From positions 1 to 23,745 of the forward strand of contig CAICTM010001729.1 of assembly GCA_903772945.1 (NCBI GenBank): a stretch of 23,745 nucleotides of DNA. Reading direction: 5' to 3'. Under the pieces are notes generated by a model. The model did no database searches. It saw nothing but the letters and a program-made list of their open reading frames with translations, and had not been told where the DNA came from. This document shows positions 1 through 9,029 of the stretch, piece after piece. The translations under genes and the position numbers were made by a program. The stretch is from Seminavis robusta (taxonomy: Eukaryota > Bacillariophyta > Bacillariophyceae > Naviculales > Naviculaceae). How positions within the stretch are numbered: the stretch's first letter is position 1; each line of letters starts with the position of its first letter.

Positions 1-524
1 AAGAGAGAGATAGAGCTACGAGAGAGATCCACAATCAAAGGATCGTAGATCTGAACTCCCGCGGGAGACTGTAAAGTGTGATAGAGTAGGTGTGGTAGCA
101 ATCCCACTCACTCCACGATCCAAAACGGAACGTGTGGAAGATTCGTCTAGCATATATCTAGTAGCGTGGAAGTACTCCACGCTGGCTAAATATCTAGATC
201 GATGTTTCATCATGAACCTAGTATGACTAGAGCGGTCATTGAGAACCCTGTCTCAATGACTATTCACGAGAGACTCAGTCATGAGTCGAACTCAAACCTA
301 TCTAGGATCGAGTCGCGAATAAGGCTAAGAGCCGTGTATTGCAGTTTGTTAAACGGGCCGTACTGGATCATTGAGCATGCCCTTTAACAGATTTGTAAGT
401 ACTGTTTCATGGGGAACCAGAAGCTTCGTGCATAATCCGCAACCTCCCTTCACGATTTGTATCGTAGGGTCGACCTTCGACTTTAATCGATACCTACCTT
501 GTAGATTGGTATCCTACCTTCAGG
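1..524. other. Gene-free stretch with three short hairpins
   Basis: No coding frame here looks real; the open frames are short and unlike any family I know. Three perfect inverted repeats lie close together: a 7-bp stem at 164-170/176-182 with a 5-nt loop, a 10-bp stem at 235-244/251-260 with a 6-nt loop, and a 6-bp stem at 272-277/282-287 with a 4-nt loop. They could be part of a transposon end or an RNA-structured leader, but nothing in the sequence decides this. Confidence 0.4.
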
Positions 525-960
525 TGTGCTTCTCAGATGTACTGGATTCCTCATCACTGTCAGTTTCATCGAATCCTCGTCTGTGGCTCCTGATCCTCGT
601 CCTCGCATCTACCTCTTCTCTGCCTTCCCTAATACCGTCACTTTGGTGCCAATTTGTGTATCCGCTGCTGTTTTCTATCATCCTGTCGTCATCCTCATCT
701 TCGTCGTCCTCATCCTCATCTTTAGAACCAGTAGATCAACATTCAAGGGGTCCCATTCCATTGGATCATCTTCCTCTGGCATCTCTTGTGGAATGTCCTG
801 ACTGGATTCTTCCTCTTCCTGTCCTGTGTTGTTGGTGTTGGTGCCCTTGCGGGCCTCCAGTGTCAGTAGCACCTAGATCTGCAGCCCTTGCCCTGGATCT
901 ACTCCTTCTTGTTAGTCCAGGGTCAATGCCCAGCACTCTGTTCCGTGCCTCAATACAAGT
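525..960 (-). pseudogene. Acidic low-complexity coding remnant, family unrecognised
   Basis: On the minus strand this stretch gives highly acidic peptides in two overlapping frames. One is rich in E and D around 'QEEEESSQDIPQEMPEEDD' (minus strand, 678-872). The other contains an Asp/Glu run encoded by the pyrimidine-rich plus-strand block at 677-721 and then a Ser/Glu tail. Stops interrupt both frames, so this is a decayed frame or a translated simple repeat. Upstream on the same strand, 950-1195 is open but unrecognisable. Acidic tracts like this occur at the start of some DDE transposases and in the linkers of retroelement polyproteins, but I cannot assign it. The 197-residue plus-strand frame through here is the poly-Ser translation of the same repeat. 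Confidence 0.25.
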
Positions 961-1379
961 TTGATAGGCTTGTATGTGATTGATAGAGCTCTCTGGTTCT
1001 TAACCAATCATCACAGTACTCACAACGATACCAAACCATTTGTAGATAGGTACAAATCAACTGGTAGCTTACAGACGTTATTTTTAGCATATAGAATGTA
1101 CAAGACACCGTCAAAAATGTGCTTCTGAGGTTCCAAATTGACAGTTTCTGGGCTCTGAGTGGCTCGATCTTATAAAATGAGATTGTACTTAGCAATCCGT
1201 AAACTCGTCCTGGTGCATTCTGTATGTAGTTTGCCTCCTAAATACATACGCATACCTAAGTAACCGAAAGGGCACGACTGGGTTGGCAAGGTCATGGCTG
1301 TATGTTATCATGCATGCTACCTTACAAATCAGGAGCTCGTCGGATCCGGTTGGATGACCTCACCTTCCGAAACTGCTGA
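961..1379. other. Gene-free stretch
   Basis: AT-rich sequence with only short open frames. I see no repeat, RNA gene or recognisable promoter. It ends where the transposase-like frame opens, just after a TGA at 1377. Confidence 0.4.
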
Positions 1380-2299
1380 ATTACTACCAAAGCTTTAACC
1401 AGCGACGTCACGATTTTATATGCCAAACACGTGGAATGGAATGGTAGGGGTGCTCCCGTTTTCGCGCTACCTAAAAATGCGCTTCTTAGATGCAAGAGTC
1501 TTGGTGCTGGTGCTGTTTGGGATGCTGCCACTGAAACAGGAGAGATTGCCTCTGCTGTTCTTGTTCCCACCACCAAGACAATCCACTTCTCCCATGCTGC
1601 CATGCAGCTAGCAAGGAGGAGCCACTTCAACCCAGCTGCCATGTACAGCGACACATGGCCCAACAAGGATGACTACTGGGAGATACTCTTTCCAGGAATC
1701 AAGGGAAGGCTAGGCCTGTTTCATTATGAGAAGAGAATCCTGTCAACTATGAGAAAGGGCCACATTGATTACTTTCAAGCAATGTCAGACCTGTTGGATT
1801 GCTTGTACGTGTACTCACCAGATGACTATGAGAAACTTCTCCATGCATTGAAACATGGCCTCTTGTCCACCAATGGCAAGTGCTACTATTTCCTACTGCA
1901 GAGCCATTGCCACAGGATAATGGAGAGAGGTTCTTTTCAGAGTTCATTGTTGCATTCAAACCACAAAGGCAGAAGTATGCTCCAAATGATTGTTGTCTTT
2001 GTGTGGCATGTACTCGATCACCACTGAGTCCACCAGCAATCGAGCCACCACCGAGTCCACCAGCAATCGAGCCACCACCTCCACCAGCAACACCGCCGCC
2101 ACCCCCCGCACCTCCACCACCACCAACCCAAGCAGCTGTGGCACAAACAACAAACAACTACATGAGTAACCTGATTCAATTTGGACAACAACAGATTCAA
2201 ATGATGCCAACTCGCCATGCAAATGCGGCTGCACGGCAATTCCAACCTATACAGCCATCTCCTTTCCAGCCACCTCCACCAAATGGCTGCTGTCAGTGA
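1380..2299 (+). pseudogene. DDE-transposase-like fragment with proline-rich tail, frameshifted
   Basis: The frame is open from 1380, after a TGA at 1377, to 2027 and has no convincing ATG start. Its centre reads 'MYSDTWPNKDDYW', then about ten residues to 'GRLGLFHYEKRI'. This resembles the second catalytic Asp followed by a short helix and a C/L-x-x-H element in MULE/ISL3-like or KDZ-like DDE transposases. That is a pattern match only, and the first Asp and the final Glu are not certain. Around 1880-1910 the coding sense moves to another frame (1880-2299), which carries 'CLCVACT' and then a Pro-rich tail including a 27-bp direct repeat, and ends at a TGA at 2297-2299. An alternative reading is a host protein remnant with no transposase role. 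The N-terminus is missing and the gene is broken. Confidence 0.4.
2026..2079 (+). repeat. 27-bp direct repeat, two copies, coding for Pro-rich peptide
   Basis: The unit begins GAGTCCACCAGCAATCGAGC and occurs at 2026-2052 and 2053-2079, with a partial third start just after. Each copy encodes nine residues (SPPAIEPPP-like), so the repeat extends the proline tail in frame. Confidence 0.85.
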
Positions 2300-2455
2300 T
2301 ACCGCCAGTGGTTGACTCATAGGAGAGGAAGACCACCTCATGATGCCAATTGCCAATCTAGATTTAGTGGATACTCTGCATAGAAATAAGAACAAATTAT
2401 TAGATGTGACAAATTCATTTCTAGTAATGTACCCATTACTAACTTACATTCGAAG

Positions 2456-3287
2456 TCATGGTTGGTTGTTCCCATCAATAAACATAGCAAATTGGGGTCG
2501 CAGGCCTCCAGAATACTCCAGATCTTCAATGCAGAAAGTCATGAACTCCTCATTCATCATACTGAAATCCTTAAAAGAAAATTTGTCTTGGTACCACTGG
2601 ATGTAATACCCATACCAAGCAGCCATCACAATCTGCCCTTCATTGGAGGATAAGTCATAGCTCTCAGTGATCCTCTCCTTCACTAACCAAGATGCACTCC
2701 ATGAAGATGTCCTTCCTTTCACATGGTTCTGACCCCACCAGCATTTCAGAAAGGGTGGAGAGAACTTTATGGTACCATTTTGGACTTTTCTGAAGGCCCC
2801 AATAAAACATGTAATCCATGATGTTTGTCATGTCAGGAGGAAGAGGCTTCCATCCTCCTTGCATGACAAGCTCCTCAAGAATAGGCACATCAAAGGTATT
2901 CGTCGGCACACAGCTGTACTTCTTCTCGTTGTTGTTGACACTGGGATCCACCTCTTCTAAAATCACATACTCGCAGGTGAATCCATGCCTTGTGGCCCTC
3001 AGCTCATTGAATGGGTATGCATCAACACTCATCAGCCACTTCGAGAACCTTGAACTAGTAGTGATCCTCATGGTTGCGATTTGTTTCGAGGCAACAGAGC
3101 GAAATGCAACAGCAACAGAGATCGGAGATCGATCGGAGATCGGAGGAAAATGGGAAGGTAAGGTGCGAGCGAAGGATTGGGAAAAGAGCAAGTAGGTATC
3201 CGTTGCACCATTCAAATTCAAATGAACCAATGTATTCGCTGTGACGTACTTGATGACATATTGCTGTTCTTCAGACGTCTTACCCAT
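2456..3287 (-). pseudogene. Hypothetical protein, frameshifted, family unrecognised
   Basis: A minus-strand frame runs from an ATG at 3287 to a stop at 2664 (207 aa). A second frame, 2722-2456 (88 aa), carries on with similar composition (Trp/Tyr-rich, 'GYYIQWYQDKFSFKDF'), so one indel near 2690 probably split a single gene. The first 72 residues are encoded by sequence containing GATCGGAGATC-type repeats and look unlike the rest. The Met at residue 73 (3071) followed by RITTSSRFSKW may be the true start. The body has residues typical of a folded soluble domain (YVILEEVD, MDYMFYWGLQKSPKWYHKV). I see no signal peptide or membrane segment. I do not recognise the family. Its 3' end faces the 3' end of the transposase-like remnant. 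Confidence 0.4.
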
Positions 3288-3300
3288 GGGGGAGATGTCT

Positions 3301-3310
3301 GTTTTATATA
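3301..3310 (-). promoter_or_regulatory. TATA-box-like element
   Basis: Minus-strand TATATAAAAC lies about 14-22 bp before the ATG at 3287. A normal TATA-to-start-site distance of 25-30 bp would put transcription start at or inside the first codons. This favours the downstream Met at 3071 as the translation start. It could also be a chance AT-rich match. Confidence 0.35.
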
Positions 3311-3490
3311 GGAGACATAGAGGGTCATTGCCATCGCCCCTCTTGGCTATAAGTGATCTCTAGTCCCGGTGACTGTTTACTGCCTCGCTGGTGTGCCGGC
3401 AGGCTTTCAACGGCGGAATCTGGAATCCAACGGATAACCCTCTCCCTTTCTTTTTCTTTTTCCCTCCCCCGCGCTGGTGCCTGACCCCCC

Positions 3491-3655
3491 CTAAATCTCT
3501 CTGATGGCAAGGCCGCGAGACAAGGCAATGGCCTCGGCATTCACCATGGGCACCACGGAAGTGAGAGTCATTGTTGGTGGACCGACAGCAGATGAAGGAG
3601 GAGGACTGCTCACTTCAGCAGTTGCGCCATAGCAGGAGGAGAACACATTGCCCAT
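3491..3655 (-). CDS. Small ORF with N-myristoylation-like start
   Basis: A 54-residue frame starts at the ATG at 3655 with MGNVFSSCYG. Gly at position 2, Ser at position 6 and Cys at position 8 fit the classic pattern for N-myristoylation plus palmitoylation, which tethers proteins to membranes. The rest is Ser/Pro/Val-rich and ends at 3491 without a recognisable domain. The frame is open upstream to 3742 but only through a non-ATG start. It may be the first exon or a truncated end of a larger gene, or chance. The pyrimidine-rich block at about 3439-3470 lies just beyond its 3' end. Confidence 0.25.
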   Translation of the reverse strand: MGNVFSSCYGATAEVSSPPPSSAVGPPTMTLTSVVPMVNAEAIALSRGLAIREI

Positions 3656-3742
3656 GTTGCTAGTAAAGTAGAAGATGAGGATTGGCTGTTGATGGCTTTG
3701 CAATAGTCGTGACAAGAAGGATGTCAAGATAGGTCTTGGCAA

Positions 3743-4245
3743 GATAGATCTCCTCTACAGGAGACATGTTAGTCTTGCTCGGAGCCAGTGGCTCTGTATC
3801 TACATAATCTAGATAGCTCATAATTTACCCAAACAGTCTACTAGATCTAGCTTTTAAAAGGCAGGCTTGATGGCTGTTGGCTTGCTGAAATCGAATTTAT
3901 GAGAGGTGGAGGAAGGAAAGCAATATCTTTCCTATCTTTGGCGTTGAAAAGATCGCTCGTTTGAGTTGATTCCATTCCCAATTCCCAACCTTGTTTCAAA
4001 CATAAATGCACAGGTGGAGAGAGCCGAAGTTGGAGGTGATAGAAACGGCAACCATGATTGGCATGAGAGGTCGCTCCTGCCCATGTATCAAAAGTAAGTT
4101 CACAGCGAGTACATTACAGTACAATCTGAGTTGAAGCCCGTTACCGATACTGGTACCGGTACAACAGCAGCAATCCCTTTGGAGCTACCGGTACCGGTCA
4201 ATCATTATCTTCTCCCTGGAGATAGAAGGGCCATCAACGTCCAGG
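3743..4245. other. Gene-free stretch with TACCGGTACC-type short repeats
   Basis: No coding frame is convincing. Around 4140-4200 there are clustered palindromic TACCGGTACCGG-like words; a similar cluster occurs near 13645-13665. These look like low-complexity intergenic DNA. Confidence 0.4.
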
Positions 4246-4683
4246 ATGCTGCCGGTACATACACAAGGCTGTCTCCTCATCAAGCAGCTTCCAGATCTGT
4301 GTAATGCCAATGTTCAAATCTTGTCCGATGATACTTCTGCAATGGTTTGGATCCACAGCAACCACCAAAGATTATCCACCATGGATGCTGGAAATCATTG
4401 TTGGCCCATTGTCAGAGCCCTCGCGAGCTGCTCCTATACATGCAAGCCAATGAAACCTTCCAGTCTGTCTGACCTTGAGAGCAGGTGCCCTCGAAAAACA
4501 GCCAAGCCACAAGCAAAGAAGGTTGGTAAGCCAATGCAACCTGTAATTGACAACTGCCCGTCCAACCATGCATACTAGTAAGAGCAGGAGCCCACGAAGA
4601 AATGACATACTTCATTTCCAAAGGGCATATGATCAGAGACGTCACGACTGGCGTCTTTGTTGGCAAAGCCAAGTACAACCAGA

Positions 4684-5040
4684 ATGGGCATCAAGCTTTG
4701 TTTCAGGGTGGCCGGGTGGATCCAGGAAGGACTACAGTCAAATGATCCCGAAGCTTGTCGGGAACTGTTCCGCCAGGCAGATAGTCTGCGAGACAAGCTG
4801 GATCGTCCCCAAGTGTTTGGAGAAGCTTTGACCAAGTTTGATGATTTCTTCTTGGACGAAAGCAAGCCACCCTTTGCTGTGACACACGATGATCACAATG
4901 GCAACATTGTGTTCATTAAGTTGTCGTGCTCCAGTAAAAGATGGCACCAGATGGTGCCCTTGGACACGCCTGACAACTTGTTAGAGGGTCTTCACCTGAA
5001 CATCAAATGGAACAACGGATTGAGGGTGCCGAAGGCATGA
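4684..5040 (+). pseudogene. Hypothetical protein remnant, family unrecognised
   Basis: From the ATG at 4684 a frame of 118 residues runs to a TGA at 5038-5040. It has believable protein character: an amphipathic segment around 'DPEACRELFRQADSLRDKL', then 'FGEALTKFDDFFLDESKPP' and 'THDDHNGNIVFIKL'. The frame is open upstream only by non-ATG codons. A different frame just before it (4590-4740) reads 'EMTYFISKGHMIRDVTTGVF', which suggests an indel near 4700 in an older, longer gene. A separate 110-residue frame at 4246-4578 may belong to the same decayed locus. No catalytic motif or known domain is seen. Confidence 0.3.
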
Positions 5041-5430
5041 GCCCTCAACGAGTTTGAAATGGAATCATTGGGCTGGTTGCTTGGCTACCATGTGTAACTA
5101 GCTACTTAGTAGCCAGTACTGCCACCATTGCTAGCTCTAGTGGATATATATAGAGCCTGTTTCTAGCTAGCTAGGTAATAAACAGTTGGCTGCTTGGCTG
5201 CTTGGGTAGCCAAGATATTAGGCTCTCCCAGCTGGCTAGCTAAATATATACCGGGCAGACCCCGGTGATCTCTGACCCTGTTTATTGTGGTGGTGGTTGG
5301 TTGGTTTTGGTTGGTTATCCTTAGGGTTAGAGTTTATAAAAAAACGAAGCCCCCCAGGCTTGGGCCCCCACATTAAATTTTCTTATACATTGTCTTTTAT
5401 AGCAACGGATCCTGAATATTTTCCTCATAT
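5041..5430. other. Gene-free stretch with CTAG/GCTAGC-rich words
   Basis: Short repeats of GCTAGC, CTAGCTAG and TTGGCTGCTTGG are scattered between 5096 and 5250, followed by a GT-rich block (5286-5316). No gene, RNA or longer repeat unit is evident. Confidence 0.4.
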
Positions 5431-5761
5431 TTGCACACCTTTAAACTCACGTAAGCTACCACACCACTTTCTCAGATGGAAAAATCTAACGTCTCACGTT
5501 GCACACCTCTAAGCTCCCGTAAGCTACCACACCACTTTCTCAGATGGAAAAATCTAACGTCTCATGTTGCACAGCGCTAAGCTCCCGTAAGCTACCACAC
5601 CACTTTCTAAAATGGAAAAATCTAACATCTCACTTTGCACACCTCTAAGCTCCCGTAAGGTACCAAGCCACTTTCTCAGATGGAAAAATCTAACGTCTCA
5701 TGTTGCACACCTCTAAACTCCCCTAAGCTACCACGCCACTTTCTCAGACGGAAAAATCTAA
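5431..5761 (+). repeat. 68-bp tandem array, about 4.9 copies
   Basis: The unit begins TTGCACACCTCTAAGCTCCC and contains CACTTTCTCAGATGGAAAAA. Copies start at 5431, 5499, 5567, 5635 and 5703, an exact 68-bp spacing with no spacers. The last copy is cut after about 59 bp. Copies differ by a few substitutions. The period is not a multiple of three, so a repeated peptide is unlikely. It looks like a minisatellite. Confidence 0.95.
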
Positions 5762-5986
5762 TGACACTACCTTCAGCCAAACTTCAACAATATTACTATG
5801 CCGGCCCATCTTTTAAGTCAGCTCGACCGGTATATCTATTACACCTCCGGTCTCCTTTAATGAACAGTTGGCTGCTTGGGAGCTACGGTAACTATTAAGT
5901 CAGTGGGAGCTGCGATACCTCGGCAGAAAGACAAATAGAAGAAAGAGGATCTGTTTGAGATTGCACCCTTCTTTCAAGGTAGCCCT

Positions 5987-6018
5987 GGCAACAACACCCG
6001 ACTTCGTCGTGTGTTGCC
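5987..6018. repeat. Hairpin-forming short repeat, copy 1
   Basis: GGCAACAACACCCGACTTCG followed by TCGTGTGTTGCC. The ends pair (GGCAAC...GTTGCC, with a one-base bulge extending to the ACAC/GTGT step). The preceding TAGCCCT is shared with copy 2. Confidence 0.75.
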
Positions 6019-6069
6019 GCCCGTAATCATTCCCTCATTATAACCTTCTTTTTAATTTAAGCTAGCCCT

Positions 6070-6102
6070 GGCAAAAAACACCCGACTTCATTGTGTGTTG
6101 CC
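6070..6102. repeat. Hairpin-forming short repeat, copy 2
   Basis: A diverged copy 83 bp downstream of copy 1. It has the same core ACACCCGACTTC and the same right arm GTGTGTTGCC, but the left arm is changed to GGCAAAAAACAC. The shared TAGCCCTGGCAA start shows common origin. It could be a small MITE or an RNA hairpin element. Confidence 0.75.
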
Positions 6103-6477
6103 CCCCACTAACCATAATTTTACAGCTGTCACTCCCGTATGTACCTGTTTCTGCTGGCTTATTGTGTTGAGTGCACTAACGTTGAATAATCATGATTTAT
6201 TCCTACCCCTAAAATTGTAGAACCTTCAATTACCAGTTTTGTTGACTTACGCCTATCTCTATCCCTATATTTTGGCTTCACCGGAACAGGAAATAGGAAA
6301 TAGGAAATTCGGCTTTTTTCAGCGTTCGTCTCCTGTTTCCTCAGTTTCGCTACTTGGATCCATATGTCGAATACACCCGATCTACGATACCGTAGGCAGA
6401 GAGTTGCTTCGATCCGTGACAGTGGCAACAGTACCGAACACACTCAGGTTCCGGTTTACTGGCTACACTCCGTTACC

Positions 6478-6939
6478 GTGTTGAGCAGCAACATGCCTGG
6501 GGAACCCCCCGTCCGAGTTTCCACGCCCCGCAGCGTGGAAACTTGAACCCTGATGGGTTCTCGCAACTATGACCCTAATCATGGTTGCCGAGAGGACCAT
6601 CTCACAATTTGCAAAATTAATTCCCGCGCTCCTCACCTACAACTCAAGTACATCTCTACATCTCGCAGGTCATCACCTGTGTTCCGGAAATGGATACCCC
6701 ACATGATGATGCACCGCATCAGCTCCTCAATGCCTCTCGAACAAGACTACCCTTAAGGCAACAACGCCTGTCCAAGACCACATTTGGCAAGATCGACAGC
6801 GGCAACCATGAATCACTAAAGCCAGCGACCTAGCCAAGATCAGCCATTGAACTGCCGATCGCAAGAAGGTTGTCTCTCTCTCCAAGCTCACAATTCTTCA
6901 TTCAGCCGACACTGAAGGCAAGAACCTAGATTAGATTAA
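6478..6939 (+). repeat. A1 direct repeat, left end of the DIRS element
   Basis: Begins GTGTTGAGCAGCAACA and ends at TTAGATTAA. By eye it matches A2 with about 11 substitutions and one 2-bp indel over about 460 bp. It probably carries the promoter and 5' leader, since the Gag ATG lies 44 bp after its end. Confidence 0.95.
6517..6542 (+). other. Perfect 10-bp hairpin in A1
   Basis: GTTTCCACGC, loop CCCGCA, GCGTGGAAAC. It lies 39 bp from the left tip and is conserved exactly in A2 at 12856-12881. Confidence 0.9.
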
Positions 6940-6983
6940 TCTCTTGCGCCGGCATCAGGTTTCGTATCTTTTCGACCCTCACC

Positions 6984-8969
6984 ATGGCCAGCTCTAATTT
7001 CTCGGATCTCGTCTCTCGTGCAATGGCATGGGAGGTACATGCTCCCAACTACACTGATATCCTCACTTCTGTGGGCGGCGCCTCAAATGCGAATCGTGAT
7101 GTTGCCTCTCGCGCTATGAGCAATTTTTGCCTTCGTTCACCCGTCACCTTTGGCTTCGTCCTCCAGAATGACGAAACGAATATCTACATTGGACATTCAC
7201 TCTACGCTTACCCCGTGAATCCTAGTCAGGTCTCTCCTTACGACAATCTCTACGCTATCGTGGTGGGGAATGACCTTCGAAGCGCTATCACGGTGGTCCT
7301 TCCTATGTCAGCGTTCCAGCGCACGGCTGACGTAACCTGCCACAACATGACAGTTATTGACGGAGGAATGATATTCACCGCCGTGCCGGCTCCTGTGCTA
7401 CACAGTGGCCCCCACGGCGGCGGTGTCGCAGATACTGATGTCTTCCGGGTCCGCCGTGTGATGCCGCTTCCGTCCTATCTCTCTGAAGCCGTCCTTGTGG
7501 CCTGTCCCGAAGGGCAGTACAGTCTTCCCCAGTTCCGTGCGGAAGTCCTGACCCCTGAGATGACTCACGCGGATCCTGCACGACAGGCGGCCATCGCCCC
7601 CTTGGTCCAATGGTTCCACATCTGTTGCACATTGGTTGCGGGAGGTCACACGTCCACTAGTAATGCTGCTGCTAACGTGGCCGCGCCCATCAGCGCTAAC
7701 ACGCTCCAACGAAGCACGAACCGGGTACTCTCCCCCTACATGGCGGCGCTTGGCGCGGTAGGTCCGGGTCTGACCAACGCAACCTTCAACGCGGGAATCA
7801 CGAACCTACGCGACACACTGGAGGCCACCGTCGAACAACAATTCCAGTATGACCGTGAGAAGAGCAACAAAACCTTCACGGATAAATTCGGGGTCGCACT
7901 TGCCACTTGCGTCCACAACCTCTGCAACGTTGCCGATGACGCGAACCTCCCCGTCATTCACCGTCTGCTCGCGAAGTCCCCCAAAGGGAATGAACACGGA
8001 ATCTTGCAAGCCCAACTAGACGAACGCACTCAGGCCTCGGCACTACCCATCAACCTCGCGAACAAACCCTTGGTCACTGGACACATTCTGGATCGTGTCT
8101 TCCGCAAGTACTTCGTGAACGGTCAAGGGACCACCTTGGGCGAGGGCCTCTCCCCCTTCTCGGTGGTATGCCAAGGCCATTCGGAAGCAAAGGCGGTCCA
8201 GGACCTGGCCGCTCGAGCGGAGTACGTTGAGAAGGGAGCCTCGGTCACCTTGGAAGATTCCATTGCCATCACTTCCACTGATGTCAAGTTTCCCACCGAT
8301 GGTCGCATTGCGGAGGAAAAGCTCTATGGTTTCTCCATCATGATAGACGTCTTCCATGGAGGAAACCATCCCGTCTCACGCTCGGTGCGTGATGTGGCCC
8401 TCTCGCTGGGATCTTACCTCCACACCATCCATGGCCTGCATGCTGACAACCGGAGTGTGGTGGTGGACTTGTGCGGTCGCATCCTTTTCGAGATCCAACA
8501 AGATTACTTCCTGTGGGTCAACGAAGCTATCCTAAACCCGGGTGCTGCTGCCCCCAACTTTGGTACGCTGACTAGACTCATTCAGTCCTCCCGTGCCTTG
8601 TCCCTTGCTGAGCTCCCTGCGCACTGGTACTCGTTCTTCAAGCCCGCTCCCGAGCCGCCGAGCAAGAAGCCTGCGGGAGCGAACCAACAGCAAGCGGGAG
8701 CACACCCAGTCACCAACGTCCATGGCGATGAGGACCTCTTGAAGCGTTTCCAGGACTCGGGATTCCGCTCCATCACGGAAATGACCAAGGACCATCAGTA
8801 CACCATTCCCAAGCACGGTGGTCAGGACGTATGTATGGCCTGGGCCCTAAAAGGCAGTTGTACCTCCGGATGCAAGCGCGCTGCCACCCACAAGTGCTAC
8901 TCGTCGGCTACGGTGCAGAAGCTCCACACTCTCCTCACGGACTGTGGAGTTGCTGACCCTCAGCCCTGA
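6984..8969 (+). CDS. DIRS element ORF1, Gag-like protein with C-terminal zinc finger
   Basis: A 661-residue frame starts at an ATG in a good context (CACCATGG), 44 bp after A1. It should be the structural/nucleic-acid-binding protein that packages element RNA. Most of the chain has no motif I can name. Near the C-terminus there is C-x8-C-x3-C-x5-H (from 'VCMAWALKGSCTSGC'), a zinc-finger arrangement like CCCH fingers, which fits RNA or DNA binding. A Pro/Lys/Gln-rich linker ('PAPEPPSKKPAGANQQQ') precedes it. The frame has no break, unlike the rest of the element, so it has been retained or is recent. The TGA at 8967-8969 is in the same frame as the RT ORF. Assignment rests on position and the finger. 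Confidence 0.75.
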   Translation: MASSNFSDLVSRAMAWEVHAPNYTDILTSVGGASNANRDVASRAMSNFCLRSPVTFGFVLQNDETNIYIGHSLYAYPVNPSQVSPYDNLYAIVVGNDLRSAITVVLPMSAFQRTADVTCHNMTVIDGGMIFTAVPAPVLHSGPHGGGVADTDVFRVRRVMPLPSYLSEAVLVACPEGQYSLPQFRAEVLTPEMTHADPARQAAIAPLVQWFHICCTLVAGGHTSTSNAAANVAAPISANTLQRSTNRVLSPYMAALGAVGPGLTNATFNAGITNLRDTLEATVEQQFQYDREKSNKTFTDKFGVALATCVHNLCNVADDANLPVIHRLLAKSPKGNEHGILQAQLDERTQASALPINLANKPLVTGHILDRVFRKYFVNGQGTTLGEGLSPFSVVCQGHSEAKAVQDLAARAEYVEKGASVTLEDSIAITSTDVKFPTDGRIAEEKLYGFSIMIDVFHGGNHPVSRSVRDVALSLGSYLHTIHGLHADNRSVVVDLCGRILFEIQQDYFLWVNEAILNPGAAAPNFGTLTRLIQSSRALSLAELPAHWYSFFKPAPEPPSKKPAGANQQQAGAHPVTNVHGDEDLLKRFQDSGFRSITEMTKDHQYTIPKHGGQDVCMAWALKGSCTSGCKRAATHKCYSSATVQKLHTLLTDCGVADPQP

Positions 8970-9029
8970 GTCTCCACAACTGGACTCGCCACCCGTATTG
9001 GAGCGCCCGCTCCTATCTCGGTGGCGTCC

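Larger units (their letters stand above)
5762..6477. other. Gene-free stretch upstream of the DIRS element
   Basis: No coding frame looks real. It holds the two hairpin-forming repeats listed separately. At 6286-6308 there is an imperfect repetition of GGAAATA. The last bases, CTCCGTTACC, are the left flank of the retroelement. Confidence 0.4.

Noticed and set aside
371..964. 197-residue plus-strand frame with poly-Ser
   Set aside because: It is the translation of the TCATCC/TCGTCG pyrimidine repeat. Composition is low-complexity and no domain is visible.
5318..5334. Telomere repeat (TTAGGG)
   Set aside because: Only one and a half units (CCTTAGGGTTAG) in a GT-rich stretch; not an array.
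5431..5761. CRISPR array
   Set aside because: The repeats are head to tail with no unique spacers, and the context is eukaryotic.
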